A stretch of DNA of 28,468 bases from Plantago elongata (GCA_036897095.1 JAYMSP010001832.1:1-28468), one strand, 5' to 3'. Shown: positions 1 through 10,967, counted from the stretch's first letter. Notes: a model not told the origin generated them from the sequence alone. A program made the numbers and translations.

Positions 1-659
1 TGGGGGGGGGGGGTGAACAAACTTACAATTTGTTTATTACATCAAAAGTAACTGTTATCGTAGAAGGATGTTGATAACTTACATGAAGAAGAAAACAAAT
101 CGTATTATGGTTCATGTGAAGGATTGGGGAATTGAAGCAAATAAGTGAGTTTCTTCGATGCTATCTTCTTTTTCAATATTCATTACTTTTCATCAATGGA
201 GAAGACGGATGGTATATCGATATTTAGATAAGTATCGTGACCACGATGTCAAATATTATTCTAAGTGTGTTCTTATATCTTCGATCACAAGATATTGAAG
301 GTCATCAACTCATAATTAACAGGACGTAATTATTACAATTCATTGTTGACTCCTGAGGAGATATTATATTCGAAGGACGTTATGCTTCGTTTTGAAAGTC
401 TATGGGAATTCACGATTTTTTCTGTCATATTTACATAACCATGTTGTTATTATGCAACATGTCGGGGTCCGCGGAAGTGTGGAACAAAACATGAAATTTA
501 TTATATGACAACATTCTATATATACAATCAATAAATGTTACAATCAGGGATATACATTATGGACATTTGTTTGAAAAACCAAAAGTGCGTAAGTTGGTAT
601 TTTATTTTATCGGCATGTTTATATTCAATGAAATCCAGAAAAGGCTTTATAATAATCAT
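1..659 (+). mobile_element. Decayed 5' part of Helitron region, with G-homopolymer at the window edge
   Basis: The window opens with a run of 12 G (2-13), then AT-rich DNA with no sustained frame. Short stretches look like eroded Helitron coding sequence because they lead into the recognisable Rep motif at 688. A block at about 488-522 (around catgaaatttattat) closely resembles 1885-1920 in the helicase remnant, so the region has been rearranged or holds pieces of more than one element. No Helitron 5' terminus was identified. Confidence 0.4.
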
Positions 660-3600
660 TTCTCTCAATATTGTTTAGTCATATACACCATTGAGTTTCA
701 AAAGCGAGGACTTCTGCATGTTCATATTTTGGTAATCCTGAATTAGACGGATGAAGAGAAAATTATAAATGACACTGATGATTACATATGTGCTGAGTTG
801 TTGGGCAAGGATACTATCCATAATTGTACGAGGTAGTGTCAAATATAATTCATGGACCATGTGTCCGACTAGACCTACGTCTCCATGCATGAAGGACAAC
901 AAGTGCTCCACACATTTTTTAAAGAGCTACAACAAACATACCTTCGTTGATGATATTGTATATCACATATACCATACATGTCAATAAAAAAAGGAGTTCA
1001 ACTTGACAACATGTAAAATTATATTAATGAAATATTATGCTTATTTAATTGTCGTAAATCTATGTTTATATGTTGCCCATCTAATATACAAATTAAAATT
1101 TTGTAAACAGATTTGTTATCCCCTACAATGCTCAGTTGCTCTTGGAGTACCAATCACACATTAACATTGAATACTATAAAGGTGGGGCTTCAGTGAAATA
1201 TTTATTCAAGTACATGTGTAAGGAAAATGACAGAGCGGGTGTAACATTCATCGACATACATAATAATGATGAGATTAAAAGGCTTAATGATTGTCAATAC
1301 GTTTCAACATGTGGGCAGTCAGGAGAATTTTTAATTCCAGATACATAATAGGATACATGCCGTTGAGCATTTGACATTTCATTTAGAGGATGAGCGCAAG
1401 AGGTATCGTTTAAAGATGGAGATTTTATGTCGGGTCTGCTTGATAAGCCTTCAGTGAAGCAGTCGAAGTATCTTGAATAGTTTGAGATGAACAAGGTTGA
1501 CCCAAAAGCTAGAAAATTGACGTATCATGAGTTACCATTGAGTATTGCTGGAAGGATGGCCCGAAGAAGTGTCCCGTAGGAAAACGAAGGCACAAGTTGT
1601 TAGAAGGATGTATAATATGCCGATGGAATTTGAAAACATGCGACTTATGTTAAACCATGCTAAAGGCGCAACATGTTTTCAAGACATCAGAACGGTGAAC
1701 AATGTTGTTTACGATGTGACATGCAAGGACTCATGTGAGGATTTAGGTTTACTACATATGACAAAGAGTATGTTGGTGGAATTGCCGAGGCAAGTCACTG
1801 GTGATCAACATGTTTCCTTCGTCATCTTTTTAGAATACTTCTTCTTTCACGAAGCATGGCGAGACCAGAGGAGGTACGGTGAGAAACATGAAATTTATTA
1901 TCTGATGACATTCTATACTACCTGTCAAAAGCTTCTCATAATTCAGGTAATTTGTTATTAGATTTTATATTATGTCAAAACACTAAATTTATATACATTT
2001 ACTTATTACTTATTTCTATTGGTTTCGCGATTCAGGTTTGAGGCTTACAAATGAGAATAATCCATAACCAAGCGTTGCTTGAAATTGAGAAGCTATTGAA
2101 AAAAAAAATTATAGCAGTCTTTCCTTTTTTTAGTCTATGTCAATCCCATGAGTATATTACTGACAACGGTACGAAAAAGTTTATAGTTTATGAGATGCCA
2201 TATGGTAGAGATGCCATGAGAATGAGTTCAGAATTCAACAGATTGTACCCATATTTGACTGGCGAGCAACATAAAAATTGCGAAACGATTATGGATGCAG
2301 TTGACGGGCAACTGTGGTGTGTTCTTTTTATAGGGTTATAGTGGTACCAAACAAATTTTTATTTGGAGGAAGTTCTGTTCAGGCTTGCGTGCTAGAGGAG
2401 ATACATTACTTCGAGTAGCATCAAGTGATATTGCATCAATATTTCTACCTAGAGGTACGATTGCTCATTCCAGGTTCGGTATTCCTATCAATTGTCACAA
2501 GAAATCAACATGCAATAAGTTGAAGCCGAATTTTGATGTCACTGGCTTACTCAAGCAAACCAAACTTATAATTTGGGATGAAGCACTATTGAGGCATTGA
2601 CCAATAAACATTGCTTTGAGGCACTTGATAGGAGTCTAAGAGATGTTATGAAAAGTCCAGATGATCCTTTTGTAGTTGTATTCGGTGGAGATTTCAGACG
2701 GATATTACCAGTTGTTCCTGGTGGTGGCAGATATGATATTGTAAATGCCTCCCTATGCTCTTCGAGACAGTGGAATTCATGTGAGTTTCTTCAGCTCACA
2801 AAAAATGCGATTGCAGGCACAATGTAAAAGAAATTGTTACAATCATATCTATTGTGCCGTTATATTCTTTTTAATTTAACACCTTTTCTTTTATTCAGTC
2901 TGGATCATCAGCTGTTGAGGTTAGTAAATACTTTGCCGAGTGGCTACGATTCAATGATAAGGTTGCATGAGAACCCAATGATGACGAGGTAGACATCAAG
3001 TTACCTGATGACATACTTATTCATGAAGTCTACACAATTGTAGATTGCACTTATCCTTCCATTTTGGATCACTTAACCGATCCAACCCTCGACAAACAAT
3101 CCTTCCATCACCGTGTTGCTCTTACAATGGCTAATGAAATGGTCAATTAGGTCAATAACTATGTCATGGAGTATTTGAGTGTTGTTAGTATATTGGCCAA
3201 AATTCTCTATGGTCTAGTAGACTAGCGGATTGACCCATTAAGGCTGCAGCCCAATCCAATGATCAATAACAAAGTACATGTCGGTTAGCTTCATAGGGGG
3301 CTGGACTCCAGAGCTCGATTAGCAAAACCACTTAGTTGGGTCATCCATCCATCCAAGCAGTCACGAGCCGCCCAGGTCACTTGACCTCACTAGATCGCCT
3401 AGATGGTTAGCAAGCTACTTGCTCATCCAGTCTTCCCATATACCCAACGGGTCGACAAGCTAGCCAACTTACCCTAGACGACTGACCGTACTAGCCTAAC
3501 AGGTTAACCAAGTCACACTTCTCTAGATGCAGTCAACAAGCAACCAACTAGACGCAATCCAACCCACTAAAAGACTCCTCACCTGAAAGGTAGGAGAAGT

Positions 3601-4700
3601 GGGTACGGACTCTAACGGTTGGACAATCTATATAGGAAGGCATGTGGAAGGGAAAAGGGATCTCATTCTGACGATGAAAACCTAGTTATTAGTCTTACGC
3701 CTCCATCTCAATCACCAACGCTCAAGGAGTCAGTCAGTCGACCAACGCTCAAGCAGTAAGTCAGACGATCGAGCTCTCGGACTGTCAGTCAGACAATCAC
3801 GTTGTCAGGCTGTCAGATAGTCGAATTACCAAGCTATCGACCATCACCTTCCGCCATATCACCGTACCTTCCGACGACCACAAGTTAGCTCCTCTCACGC
3901 AGTCAGCTAGCCAATCGTCGGTAACCACCTCTCTATGTCTAATCATCAACAGGATAAGTCGACATCCATCATCTCTCTCTCTCCCTCCCTCTCGCAGTCA
4001 GATTGCTTATTCTCTACCTCATTACTAACTTGAGCGTCGGAGTACCTACAGTCAGAACCACATCGGTGTCACTTTGGTATCTTACGTCTTTAGGTTTGTT
4101 ACTTGTTACTTTGCAGGTCGTCGGTGCCCCCCAATTTATCAACCTAAATTCGATTGTAGATTATGAGCGTCTACAGTTAGCGTAAGCAAGACCGAGATAA
4201 TAGACAATGAACTGGAAGAATTATTCTCAGTAGAATTCTTGAACATTTATAATTCCTCGAGCTATAAAATAATGCTTAAGGTTGGATGCTTGATCAAGCT
4301 TTTGAGAAATATAGATCATGCTTCTGAGTTGTGTAACAAAACAAGGCTAATCCAGGGAAACATGTCATAGAAGCAAGAACAAATGCTGGTAGAAAGGTTT
4401 TCATCCCTTAGAGATGACTATGAGCCCTGAGACTAAATTTTCTTTATGTTTTGATAGGAGACATTTTCCTATATCCGTTTGCTTTGCAATGACGATAAGT
4501 ACAAGTTAGGGGCAGTTCTTCTCTCATGTCGGTCTCTACCTACCTTCTCTTGTATATATTCAGCACGGATAATTGTATATATGTTGCTCTCTCTAGATTT
4601 ACAAGTAGAATGGGACTGAAAGTACTAATATGTGATAATAAAGGTAAAACGTACAACACATGACATGACACAAATGTGGGTTACAAAGGAATTGAGGCAT
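660..4700 (+). pseudogene. Degenerate Helitron RepHel (HUH Rep + PIF1-like helicase), interrupted by a solo LTR
   Basis: This is the remnant of the Rep/helicase gene that moves Helitrons by rolling-circle replication. Rep traces: IEFQKRGLLHVHILVIL at about 691-738 with the HUH motif as H-V-H (717-725), and SVKYLFKYMCK with both candidate catalytic tyrosines (codons 1199-1201 and 1211-1213, YLFKY). Linker trace: HAKGATCFQDIRTVNNVVYD near 1655-1713. PIF1 helicase traces: LTGEQ (about 2260), VASSDIASIFLPRGTIAHSRF (about 2410-2475), the Walker B-like LIIWDEA (2565-2585), VVFGGDFRRILPVV (about 2670-2715), and, beyond the inserted LTR, LKVGCLIKLLRNIDHASELCN (about 4275-4340), SHVGLYLPS and SRFTSRMGLKVLICD (about 4590-4645). 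Intron-like GT-AG gaps lie near 1947-2035 and 2825-2899. Frameshifts (for example around 2060 and 2335) and many in-frame stops (such as the TAG at 4367) show it is dead. Homology to plant Helitrons is recognised from motifs only. Confidence 0.85.
3184..4180. mobile_element. Solo LTR (probable Ty3/gypsy), copy 1, with GTTAG target duplication
   Basis: A 987-bp LTR occupies 3189-4175 and is flanked by a perfect 5-bp direct repeat GTTAG (3184-3188 and 4176-4180). It begins TATATTGGCC, where the usual TG appears mutated to TA, and ends GCGTCTACA. A promoter-like TATATA lies at 3629-3634. The 3' part contains CTTGAGCGTCGGAGT, a pattern I associate with plant gypsy-type LTRs. It splits the Helitron helicase frame: ...NNYVMEYLSVVS before it and VSKTEIIDNELEELF after it. 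No second LTR or internal domain follows, so it is a solo LTR left by recombination. It matches the LTR at 15562-16523 throughout, with substantial divergence. Confidence 0.85.
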
Positions 4701-4997
4701 GTTTATTTTATCTTATACACTAGTTAAGATATAATTTTTTATTACATTTTTATATTTTTCAGTTTATTATGTAACTAAAGGCATATCCTTATACTTTTTC
4801 GAGTGCGGATGGCATAATATGAAGTTAAGTCCTACCGGTTAATTTTAAGCTTTACTCATTGCAAAACTATTATATATTTTTAATTGTACTTCAACAATTT
4901 ATTATTCTTACAGACTTTGAATTTTTTTCATAGATTTTCTTTTTACCAATCTTACACATAAGTCCCCTAAATTTTGATTGTATTATCTATTTTGCTA
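4701..4997. other. AT-rich stretch between Helitron remnant and small Helitron
   Basis: AT-rich DNA with no frame of note. It may be the non-coding 3' part of the large Helitron, but no hairpin plus CTRR terminus was found here. Confidence 0.4.
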
Positions 4998-5241
4998 TCT
5001 ATTACTATTATAAAAGGGAAGATGATCAGGGTAATTCGCGGACCAACTTTTGTTTCTTCTATTTTACCCTTCATCATAACTACTTTTTTCATTGTAATAT
5101 TTTATATGGTTTAATCTTATTAAACATTATACTATAATTGATAATTCTATTATAATGTAAAACTATTATTAATTCAATATTTTTTCAACAATATTAATGA
5201 GTTGAAAGTTCGCACGTGAGTATCGCGTGCCAATTTTCTAG
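4998..5241 (+). mobile_element. Short non-autonomous Helitron, both termini present
   Basis: This 244-bp element begins TCTATTACTATTATAAAAGG, a typical plant Helitron 5' end starting with TC. It ends in CTAG (5238-5241), preceded by a hairpin: stem GCACGTGA (5212-5219), loop GTA, stem TCGCGTGC (5223-5230), with one T-G pair, then seven bases to CTAG. The flanking bases are A (4997) and T (5242), exactly the AT dinucleotide that Helitrons insert into, and there is no target duplication. No coding capacity. It lies about 300 bp past the dead RepHel remnant. An alternative reading is that this 3' end belongs to the larger element, but the nearby matching 5' end favours a separate short element. 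Confidence 0.75.
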
Positions 5242-5581
5242 TGACCATAAACAAAAGTTCTAGGCAATCTATCGCAAAGCTCGGCCTCTACCCCCCTCAC
5301 CCGTATCAAACGTGATGAATTACATGTTCTCTCTAGATTGTGAGGAGAAAGAGACTTAATATTTATATGCAATGAACATCTTGACACGACCTTTTCATTA
5401 ACTTCGATATTTTATTATACGATATATTCATCCCTTATTTTTACTTTTCTCCATGTCCCGTTGCCATTAACTAGACACTTTCATTCCATCTTATGCTTAT
5501 ATATTGATGGTCAAATGCGTTTCTTTAAAAATCCACTGTCCTTGTGATTTACTTATTATAGTGCATATCTATGATTATATA
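5242..5581. other. Intergenic, no feature recognised
   Basis: Mixed AT-rich sequence. No gene, no convincing terminal repeats. Confidence 0.4.
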
Positions 5582-5819
5582 TCATTCCGTTCAAATAAAA
5601 TGTAACATTTAATTATAAATTATTTTTAGAGTTGAGCTCTTAAATCACATCGGAACTTATTCTTTTATAAGCATATTGAAATTGTCAAAAAGTGAACTTT
5701 TGAAAAAGATGTTCTAAAAAGAAAATGATATAGTTTAGTAGACGAATAATTAATTATTAAAATCCAAATCGAAAATTACTCAAATTCAATGTGACATTGA
5801 TTCTGAAAAAATGGAGTGA
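5582..5819. mobile_element. Degenerate Stowaway-like (Tc1/mariner) MITE
   Basis: Terminal inverted repeats can be read as TCATTCCGTTCAAATAAAAT... on the left and, on the reverse strand of the right end, TCACTCCATTTTTTCAGAAT.... Both continue into the block ATGT(A/C)ACATT. TA dinucleotides flank both ends (5580-5581 and 5820-5821), as expected for Stowaway elements, whose consensus contains CTCCGT followed by an AT-rich stretch and GTCACATT. The element is about 238 bp with no coding capacity. The terminal repeats are imperfect, so this is an old copy. Confidence 0.5.
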
Positions 5820-7380
5820 TATCTTGGTACATCTAATGATTCTTTTTCCTTTTAAAACGGTTAAAAGGTAAACTCGAACTCCCAACCAACCTATTAATTA
5901 GAAGTTAAACATCGCAACAATTCAAATTATACTTAAAAATATATAACTAAGTAATAATACTCATACTATAACGCGTATGGTTATTTTCATAAAGTATTCT
6001 ATATGCATAACTGATAGTGATACTCTTTATTCATATTAATAAGTGTCTATTTATTTTGGAAGTATTCTACATTGCTACTCACTCTACTTAATATATGGTG
6101 TAAGTACGCAAATATTCTTTTAAGTATCCAAACTTTTAATAAGTTGTTTGCCACCCTATTAAAATAATTAACATCTGATTAAAATAACAAAAAATATATT
6201 TTAATGTTATTTTTATAATTTTAACCTCTTATCAAATAGAATTTAATAGTTTAAAAAGGGTGATGCATTATAAAGTTCGTAAAACTGAGTACAAATTGTG
6301 TTGCAATACACACATGGACTTAAAGTACGTGTTGGATCAAAGTATCATAATATTTCAATTAATTTTTTATCATGACATTGCACCTTACATCATTAATATG
6401 AAAAAGTATTTACTTCGTTATTTGAAAAAAATAATACTCTCTTTCATTCTCGATATTAAATTGTTACCTAGAGTTTAACCAGAAATCATTTCTAACTTCT
6501 AAGTAGTTTAATAATACTTTAATATTTGTTGAATATTTTTTCTAATATAATGAAGACATGTTATGTAGTTCAATTGTGTGTGTTTTCGTACCATAGAAGT
6601 AGAGAAAATATAAAACGCACGAGTATATTATGCTCTTTAACTAAAACAAAAAAGGAAGGAGAACTACCTATATGGAATAAGATCTGGGGTGGGGTAGTGA
6701 CGTATCTAAGTCTTGCTGTGTTGGTGAGGTGTTGGCTCAGCACATGGATTTCGATCGGCCGACTAAATATATACAGAAAGCGTGTTTGTTTTACAGCCAA
6801 TAACTATTGAATTCTGGTCTCGTTCAAAAATTCTCATATAATCATAAAATAATTTACATTATTAATTAAAATATTTATTTTATTGATAAAATAAATTATA
6901 TTTTAATATAAAAGTAAATTTTAATTAATAAAATTGATAATAGTTTTAATAATATAAATATATTAATAGATAAATTATTTAAGTATCGTGTATAGAACTT
7001 CCCATTTCTTTATGTTTGAAGGAAACTTCGGGTAGTAGTACAGTTGTGCACAAAACAAACATGGAGATAGATGATGCTGATTCCATCTTTTGCACCTCAT
7101 GTGTGAATTCACACAATCACAATTGACCACTCCTTATCTTTGTCAGATTTTATAAACTCACCACGCCAAAAAGCTAAATATGAAACCAACCCACAGACAC
7201 TAAAATATCTTTCACTCTTATCCATAAAACTATTTCAAACAACCATCATTCGTTCCTTGGCTTCTCAGTAACGCCTCCTCAACCAGGTCGATCAACCAAT
7301 ACATTACATTTGGCGGCGCCCCATTTTCATTTCATTTTTATTCTCCTTTGAATACTACATGATTCTCTCACAAACTTCAA
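5820..7380. other. AT-rich intergenic region upstream of the ERF gene
   Basis: No gene is supported. A possible MITE lies at about 6105-6320: the left part (around CAAACTTTTAATAAG, then CCACCCT) is loosely complementary to the right part (around AAGGGTG, then TAAAGTTCG). An extremely AT-rich palindrome lies at 6866-6906: an 18-base left arm, a TG loop, and a near-complementary right arm. The open frame at 6526-6810 matches nothing I know and has no coding signature. Confidence 0.4.
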
Positions 7381-7500
7381 CAAGTATGACTCGTATATAA
7401 AGGTCATACCTTTGATCAACATATGTCAACCTTTACATCACAATCATAGCCTATGATTTGTCCAACTCTTACCATTCTTCTTGCAAATCTAATTAACTAG
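7123..7500 (+). promoter_or_regulatory. ERF gene promoter and 5' leader: W-box, GCC-box core, TATA box, two upstream ORFs
   Basis: A W-box TTGACC lies at 7123-7128. A GCC-box core (GCCGCC on the reverse strand) lies at 7312-7317. A TATA box TATATAA at 7394-7400 predicts a start of transcription near 7425-7430. The leader before the ATG at 7537 contains an upstream ORF at 7453-7500 (MICPTLTILLANLIN, 15 codons plus stop) and, right at the predicted start site, a smaller one at 7423-7449 (8 codons plus stop). The GCC-box is the DNA target of AP2/ERF proteins, so autoregulation or ERF cross-regulation is possible. Motif presence alone does not prove function. Confidence 0.5.
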
Positions 7501-7536
7501 CTACTTGAGTTGACAAAGGCCGTATTTCTTCATTTT

Positions 7537-8730
7537 ATGTGTGTCTACAAGGTGGCTAATCGAAAGGATAACGCGAGGAAGAGGCCGTCTGATGATCATG
7601 TCGTCTTGACGACGACGTCCGGTGAAGAAGATCGATTCATTTCGCCTATGCTCTTGGGGTTTAACCGGGAACGGGAAATGAACGCCATGGTATCCGCTCT
7701 GGCTCATGTGGTGTCCGGTGGTCCGTCTGAAGAGGCGGAAGGAGGAGGGTCGTATGCATGTAAGAGGGAACGTTATGATGATCACGACGAACATCAGCTT
7801 TCGCAGTCCATGGCTAATGTTTGTCAGGCTTATACCAATTTCTCCATTGGGAGTTCCAGTGTTTTTGGAACATCAGGAGGTATGTATTTAACTCAAATAA
7901 TTCCATCTCATCTATCGGAACTTAACTGTTGAAGCAATCCGTTTATATATTAATTAATACCAATTGATGAATCCATAATGACACAAATTGCAGAAGGGAC
8001 ATCAGGCACAAGAATGAGAAGAGCAAACAGCATCATAAAATCAAAAGAAGAAGCGGTTTACAGCTACAACAACAATTCAACAAGTCCGAACACATCCATT
8101 GCGCCGTCACAAGGATCAGTACCAGCCCCGCGGCGCTACAGGGGCGTAAGGCAGAGGCCGTGGGGAAAATGGGCTGCGGAGATAAGAGATCCATTCAAGG
8201 CGGCAAGAGTCTGGCTTGGCACGTTCGACACTGCTGAGGATGCAGCCAGGGCTTACGACCAGGCTGCACTGCGTTTTAGAGGCAATAAGGCCAAACTCAA
8301 CTTCCCGGAGAACGTCAGGCTTCTTCATCAAAACCCGTCTTCAACAAATCAAACGGCAAGTACTACGATGATGACAATCACTCATCCTCCTATGGAGAGG
8401 ATTGTGGCAGTCTCAACTTCACCTGAGGCAATCGTGCACAGCAATGTTCAGTACCAGAGGCAGTCGTCGATGACACTGGATGATGTGGAGAGGCATGCGT
8501 ATGCAAGCTCGGGGATATTGATGGACCAGTTGATGAGATATTCTTCTTCTGATTACGCGGAAGGGCCATCAGATTTTCATGAACACTATTCATCTGCTTC
8601 CTTATCGTCGATTCCTTTGTTCTATCCGCCTCCGGATAGTCAGTTTGGGCAACAAAGTAGCCAAAGTAGTGGCAGTGGTGGTTTTTCTTGGATGGATGCA
8701 TCTACTGGCAATCACACTTCATCTGGTTGA
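7537..8730 (+). CDS. ABR1: AP2/ERF transcription factor, group X (ABR1/ERF110-like)
   Basis: Two exons, 7537-7879 and 7994-8730, joined by a 114-bp GT-AG intron (GTATGT...TTGCAG), give 359 codons. The ATG at 7537 is chosen because it is the first one after an in-frame TAG at 7498 and starts [12 protein letters not shown], close to the MCVLKVANQEDN start of Arabidopsis ABR1. Near residue 50 is [20 protein letters not shown], a group X hallmark. The AP2 DNA-binding domain runs from about residue 163 ([19 protein letters not shown]) to about 222 ([11 protein letters not shown]). It carries the Ala and Asp (WAAEIRD) that mark ERF rather than DREB specificity for the GCC-box. The tail is rich in Ser and Gln and may be an activation region. 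Family members are nuclear and respond to wounding, pathogens and ABA; that role is inferred here. ERF108-113 are close relatives, so the exact orthologue is less certain than the family. Confidence 0.93.
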
Positions 8731-9033
8731 AGTTAGTCATTTACTAGTTCACAACAAGATTGTATTCCTAGCTAGGTGTTGGTATTCTGTAACCAATTCG
8801 TTTGTATTTTTTTCCCCTTTCTGGTGCAATTATTTTATGCAAAATGCATATAAATTGTATGAAGAGATATACTTGGAATTTGATCGAACTTAAAGAATCT
8901 CTGAGCAAAATTAACATTAATTGATTATCCCATGCTGTTGCTGCTGCTCGTACTGTTAAGATTATAACATAAATTATTGAGTGGTAGATTCTGTTCATCT
9001 ATCCCAAGTTCCATGATATAAGATCAATATGAG
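8731..9033. other. ERF 3' flank, no gene recognised
   Basis: Probably includes the ERF 3' untranslated region. AT-rich, with no further frame. Confidence 0.4.
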
Positions 9034-9249
9034 TTGGATCCCCTTAACAACACATTCTTCTTGACAATATCTGCTAGAGTGGAAGAGGGTGATGTCAGTT
9101 CAAGTAAGCTCCAACGGATGATCTCATTGACACTCTCTCATGATGAATATTTTTCTTCGCGAAAACAACATATGCTCAAGTGGTTGGGACTTGGGAGAGA
9201 GGCAGTCTGCATCAACGGCAAGTGGATAATTGATCCGGTAGCCTATTGA
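9034..9249 (+). other. Unrecognised open frame, possibly a gene fragment
   Basis: An open frame of 72 codons includes KLQRMISLTLSHDEYFSSRK, then QHMLKWLGLGREAVCINGKW, and ends IIDPVAY. The composition (charged residues, few low-complexity runs) looks more like real protein than the surrounding AT-rich DNA. There is no ATG at its start, and I recognise no family. A second coding-looking frame, EAVIALADLHYAETCNLKFC, follows at about 9312-9371. A piece of a broken or captured gene is the likeliest reading; chance is not excluded. Confidence 0.25.
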
Positions 9250-9419
9250 AGATGAAGTCCACATGACAATGGATTTGCTACCAATAAGCAATGACCCCCA
9301 ACCTGGTTTGAGAGGCAGTTATAGCCTTGGCTGATCTGCATTACGCTGAGACATGTAACTTGAAGTTCTGTATCTATGGAGTCAGTGGTAACTTGGTAAG
9401 GACTCTCCTCTTATATATG

Positions 9420-10077
9420 TGATCAATCAGAGCGGATCCAATGTATAGCCAGGTGAGGCACCTGGATTTCGGGTACGAACTGCGTTATATAGCTTCTTCA
9501 GATTCAGAACAATTAGAGATATAGTTAGAAGCGCATATTCTATAGCAAGTAATGCATGTCTCCTAGCGGTCAGCAAGCTGAGTTTATTTACTTCCACTTT
9601 CCTTATTTTCATATTCCCATTCGTGCAATATTAATCTGTTTTTTCTACTCATGAACTTATTAGACTTTTTATTTTTATTTTCTAAATATATTTTATATTT
9701 TTTATTAATTATAATTATTTATGACACGGCATAATTAATTAATTTGTTGTATACTCTTCCATCAAGTCCGAAACCGCTATCAATTCATTTGAAATAGTGA
9801 TTAAATAAAATAGTAACAGTTCTAAACAATATTTGTTTAGCATTGCTACGAGAATACCCATGATGATTTTTGTCAAATTTTCTTCATCATTTCAAAAAAC
9901 ATCTAATTATAATATTTGTATTTTAATTTTTAAACACAAATATATGTACCGTTGCACTATTTCTATTATTTATATAAATAATTTTTTTGTGATTTAAAAT
10001 ATTTCTCTCATACATAAATTCCGTTTACTTTTGCACCTTACCTGACCTGAATTTCAAGCTCCGTCACTGTGATCAAT
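9420..10077. mobile_element. Non-autonomous hAT-type element with 8-bp target duplication
   Basis: The 642-bp element spans 9428-10069 and is flanked by the perfect 8-bp direct repeat TGATCAAT (9420-9427 and 10070-10077). The left end reads CAGAGCGGATCC and the right end, on the reverse strand, CAGTGACGGAGC. Both then contain CAGGT(G/C)AGG(C/T)..., giving imperfect inverted repeats of about 35 bp. An 8-bp duplication and CAG ends are the signature of hAT transposons. The interior is AT-rich and non-coding. Confidence 0.85.
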
Positions 10078-10399
10078 CCCGACCCTATAGTGGATTGTGT
10101 GAGTTTATAAATAATCTGAAAATAAGATATTCTCAATGTATCATTTTGAAACTGATATTTTATAGTTTTGATGATCCACATATACATATTCCGTCATTCC
10201 AGGTACAATTCCCCCTAGAAAACAGTGATAAAAAATACCATTGTACACTGTCACTGTGTTACAATGGAAGAGGAAACCGACAGTGTCAATAGTGTTAACT
10301 GTTTGTCCTGTGTTTCTTGTTTTAATTGTTCATATTGATTGATATCTTGGAAACAATGCTCTGGGGAAAAAATTCATATACATGAGGAAGGGTTTAACG
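10078..10399. other. Intergenic, downstream of RPN5
   Basis: No gene recognised. The open frame at 10095-10292 shows no family resemblance. Confidence 0.3.
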
Positions 10400-10967
10400 T
10401 CCACTACTTGTTTGTAGTCCTAATTTGAGCAAGCATCCATCAACCCTATCTCCATTACGTATTGTTGAGATTTTCAATTGATAATGGAGAATTTGTCCAC
10501 AGAAAGTTAACCTAATGTGTTTGAAGAACAATGTGAAATGCAACCTTCCAGAGCTGACAACAGAAAGCCATTGAAGCAAAAATAAAGCTAGAGTAAGCAA
10601 CTTTCGACTATTCCCTCAGTATGTTACAAAAAAAAAAAAGTTGCATAAGCCATGTTTAAGGTTTTTGAGCAGATATAACACAGACAAATTACAAGTCAAT
10701 TGAACTTTTGAGTGCAAATAGGTACGGGTATGAGCTTCTTGGCAGCAAGCATAAATCTCGACATTGAAATTGTAAATGAATAACTAAAGCAGTCAGGTGT
10801 CAAGGAGTCTGACATGGCCAATTGAAACTCTAGGAAATCCTTGTTCATTCATGTGCACATACAGCAGAGCATGAAGTGCTAACCAGCCAGAGAACTTGTT
10901 CATAAATTCTCCCCAAGGAAGACTGATAATCACTATGTGCCTATTTAAAATAGTAGTCCCCCACGTA

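Noticed and set aside
4003..4185. 60-codon open frame as a gene
   Set aside because: It is the LTR 3' region and ends just past the LTR boundary.
6526..6810. 94-codon frame (both strands open here)
   Set aside because: No family resemblance, no promoter or splice context; open on both strands, as often happens by chance.
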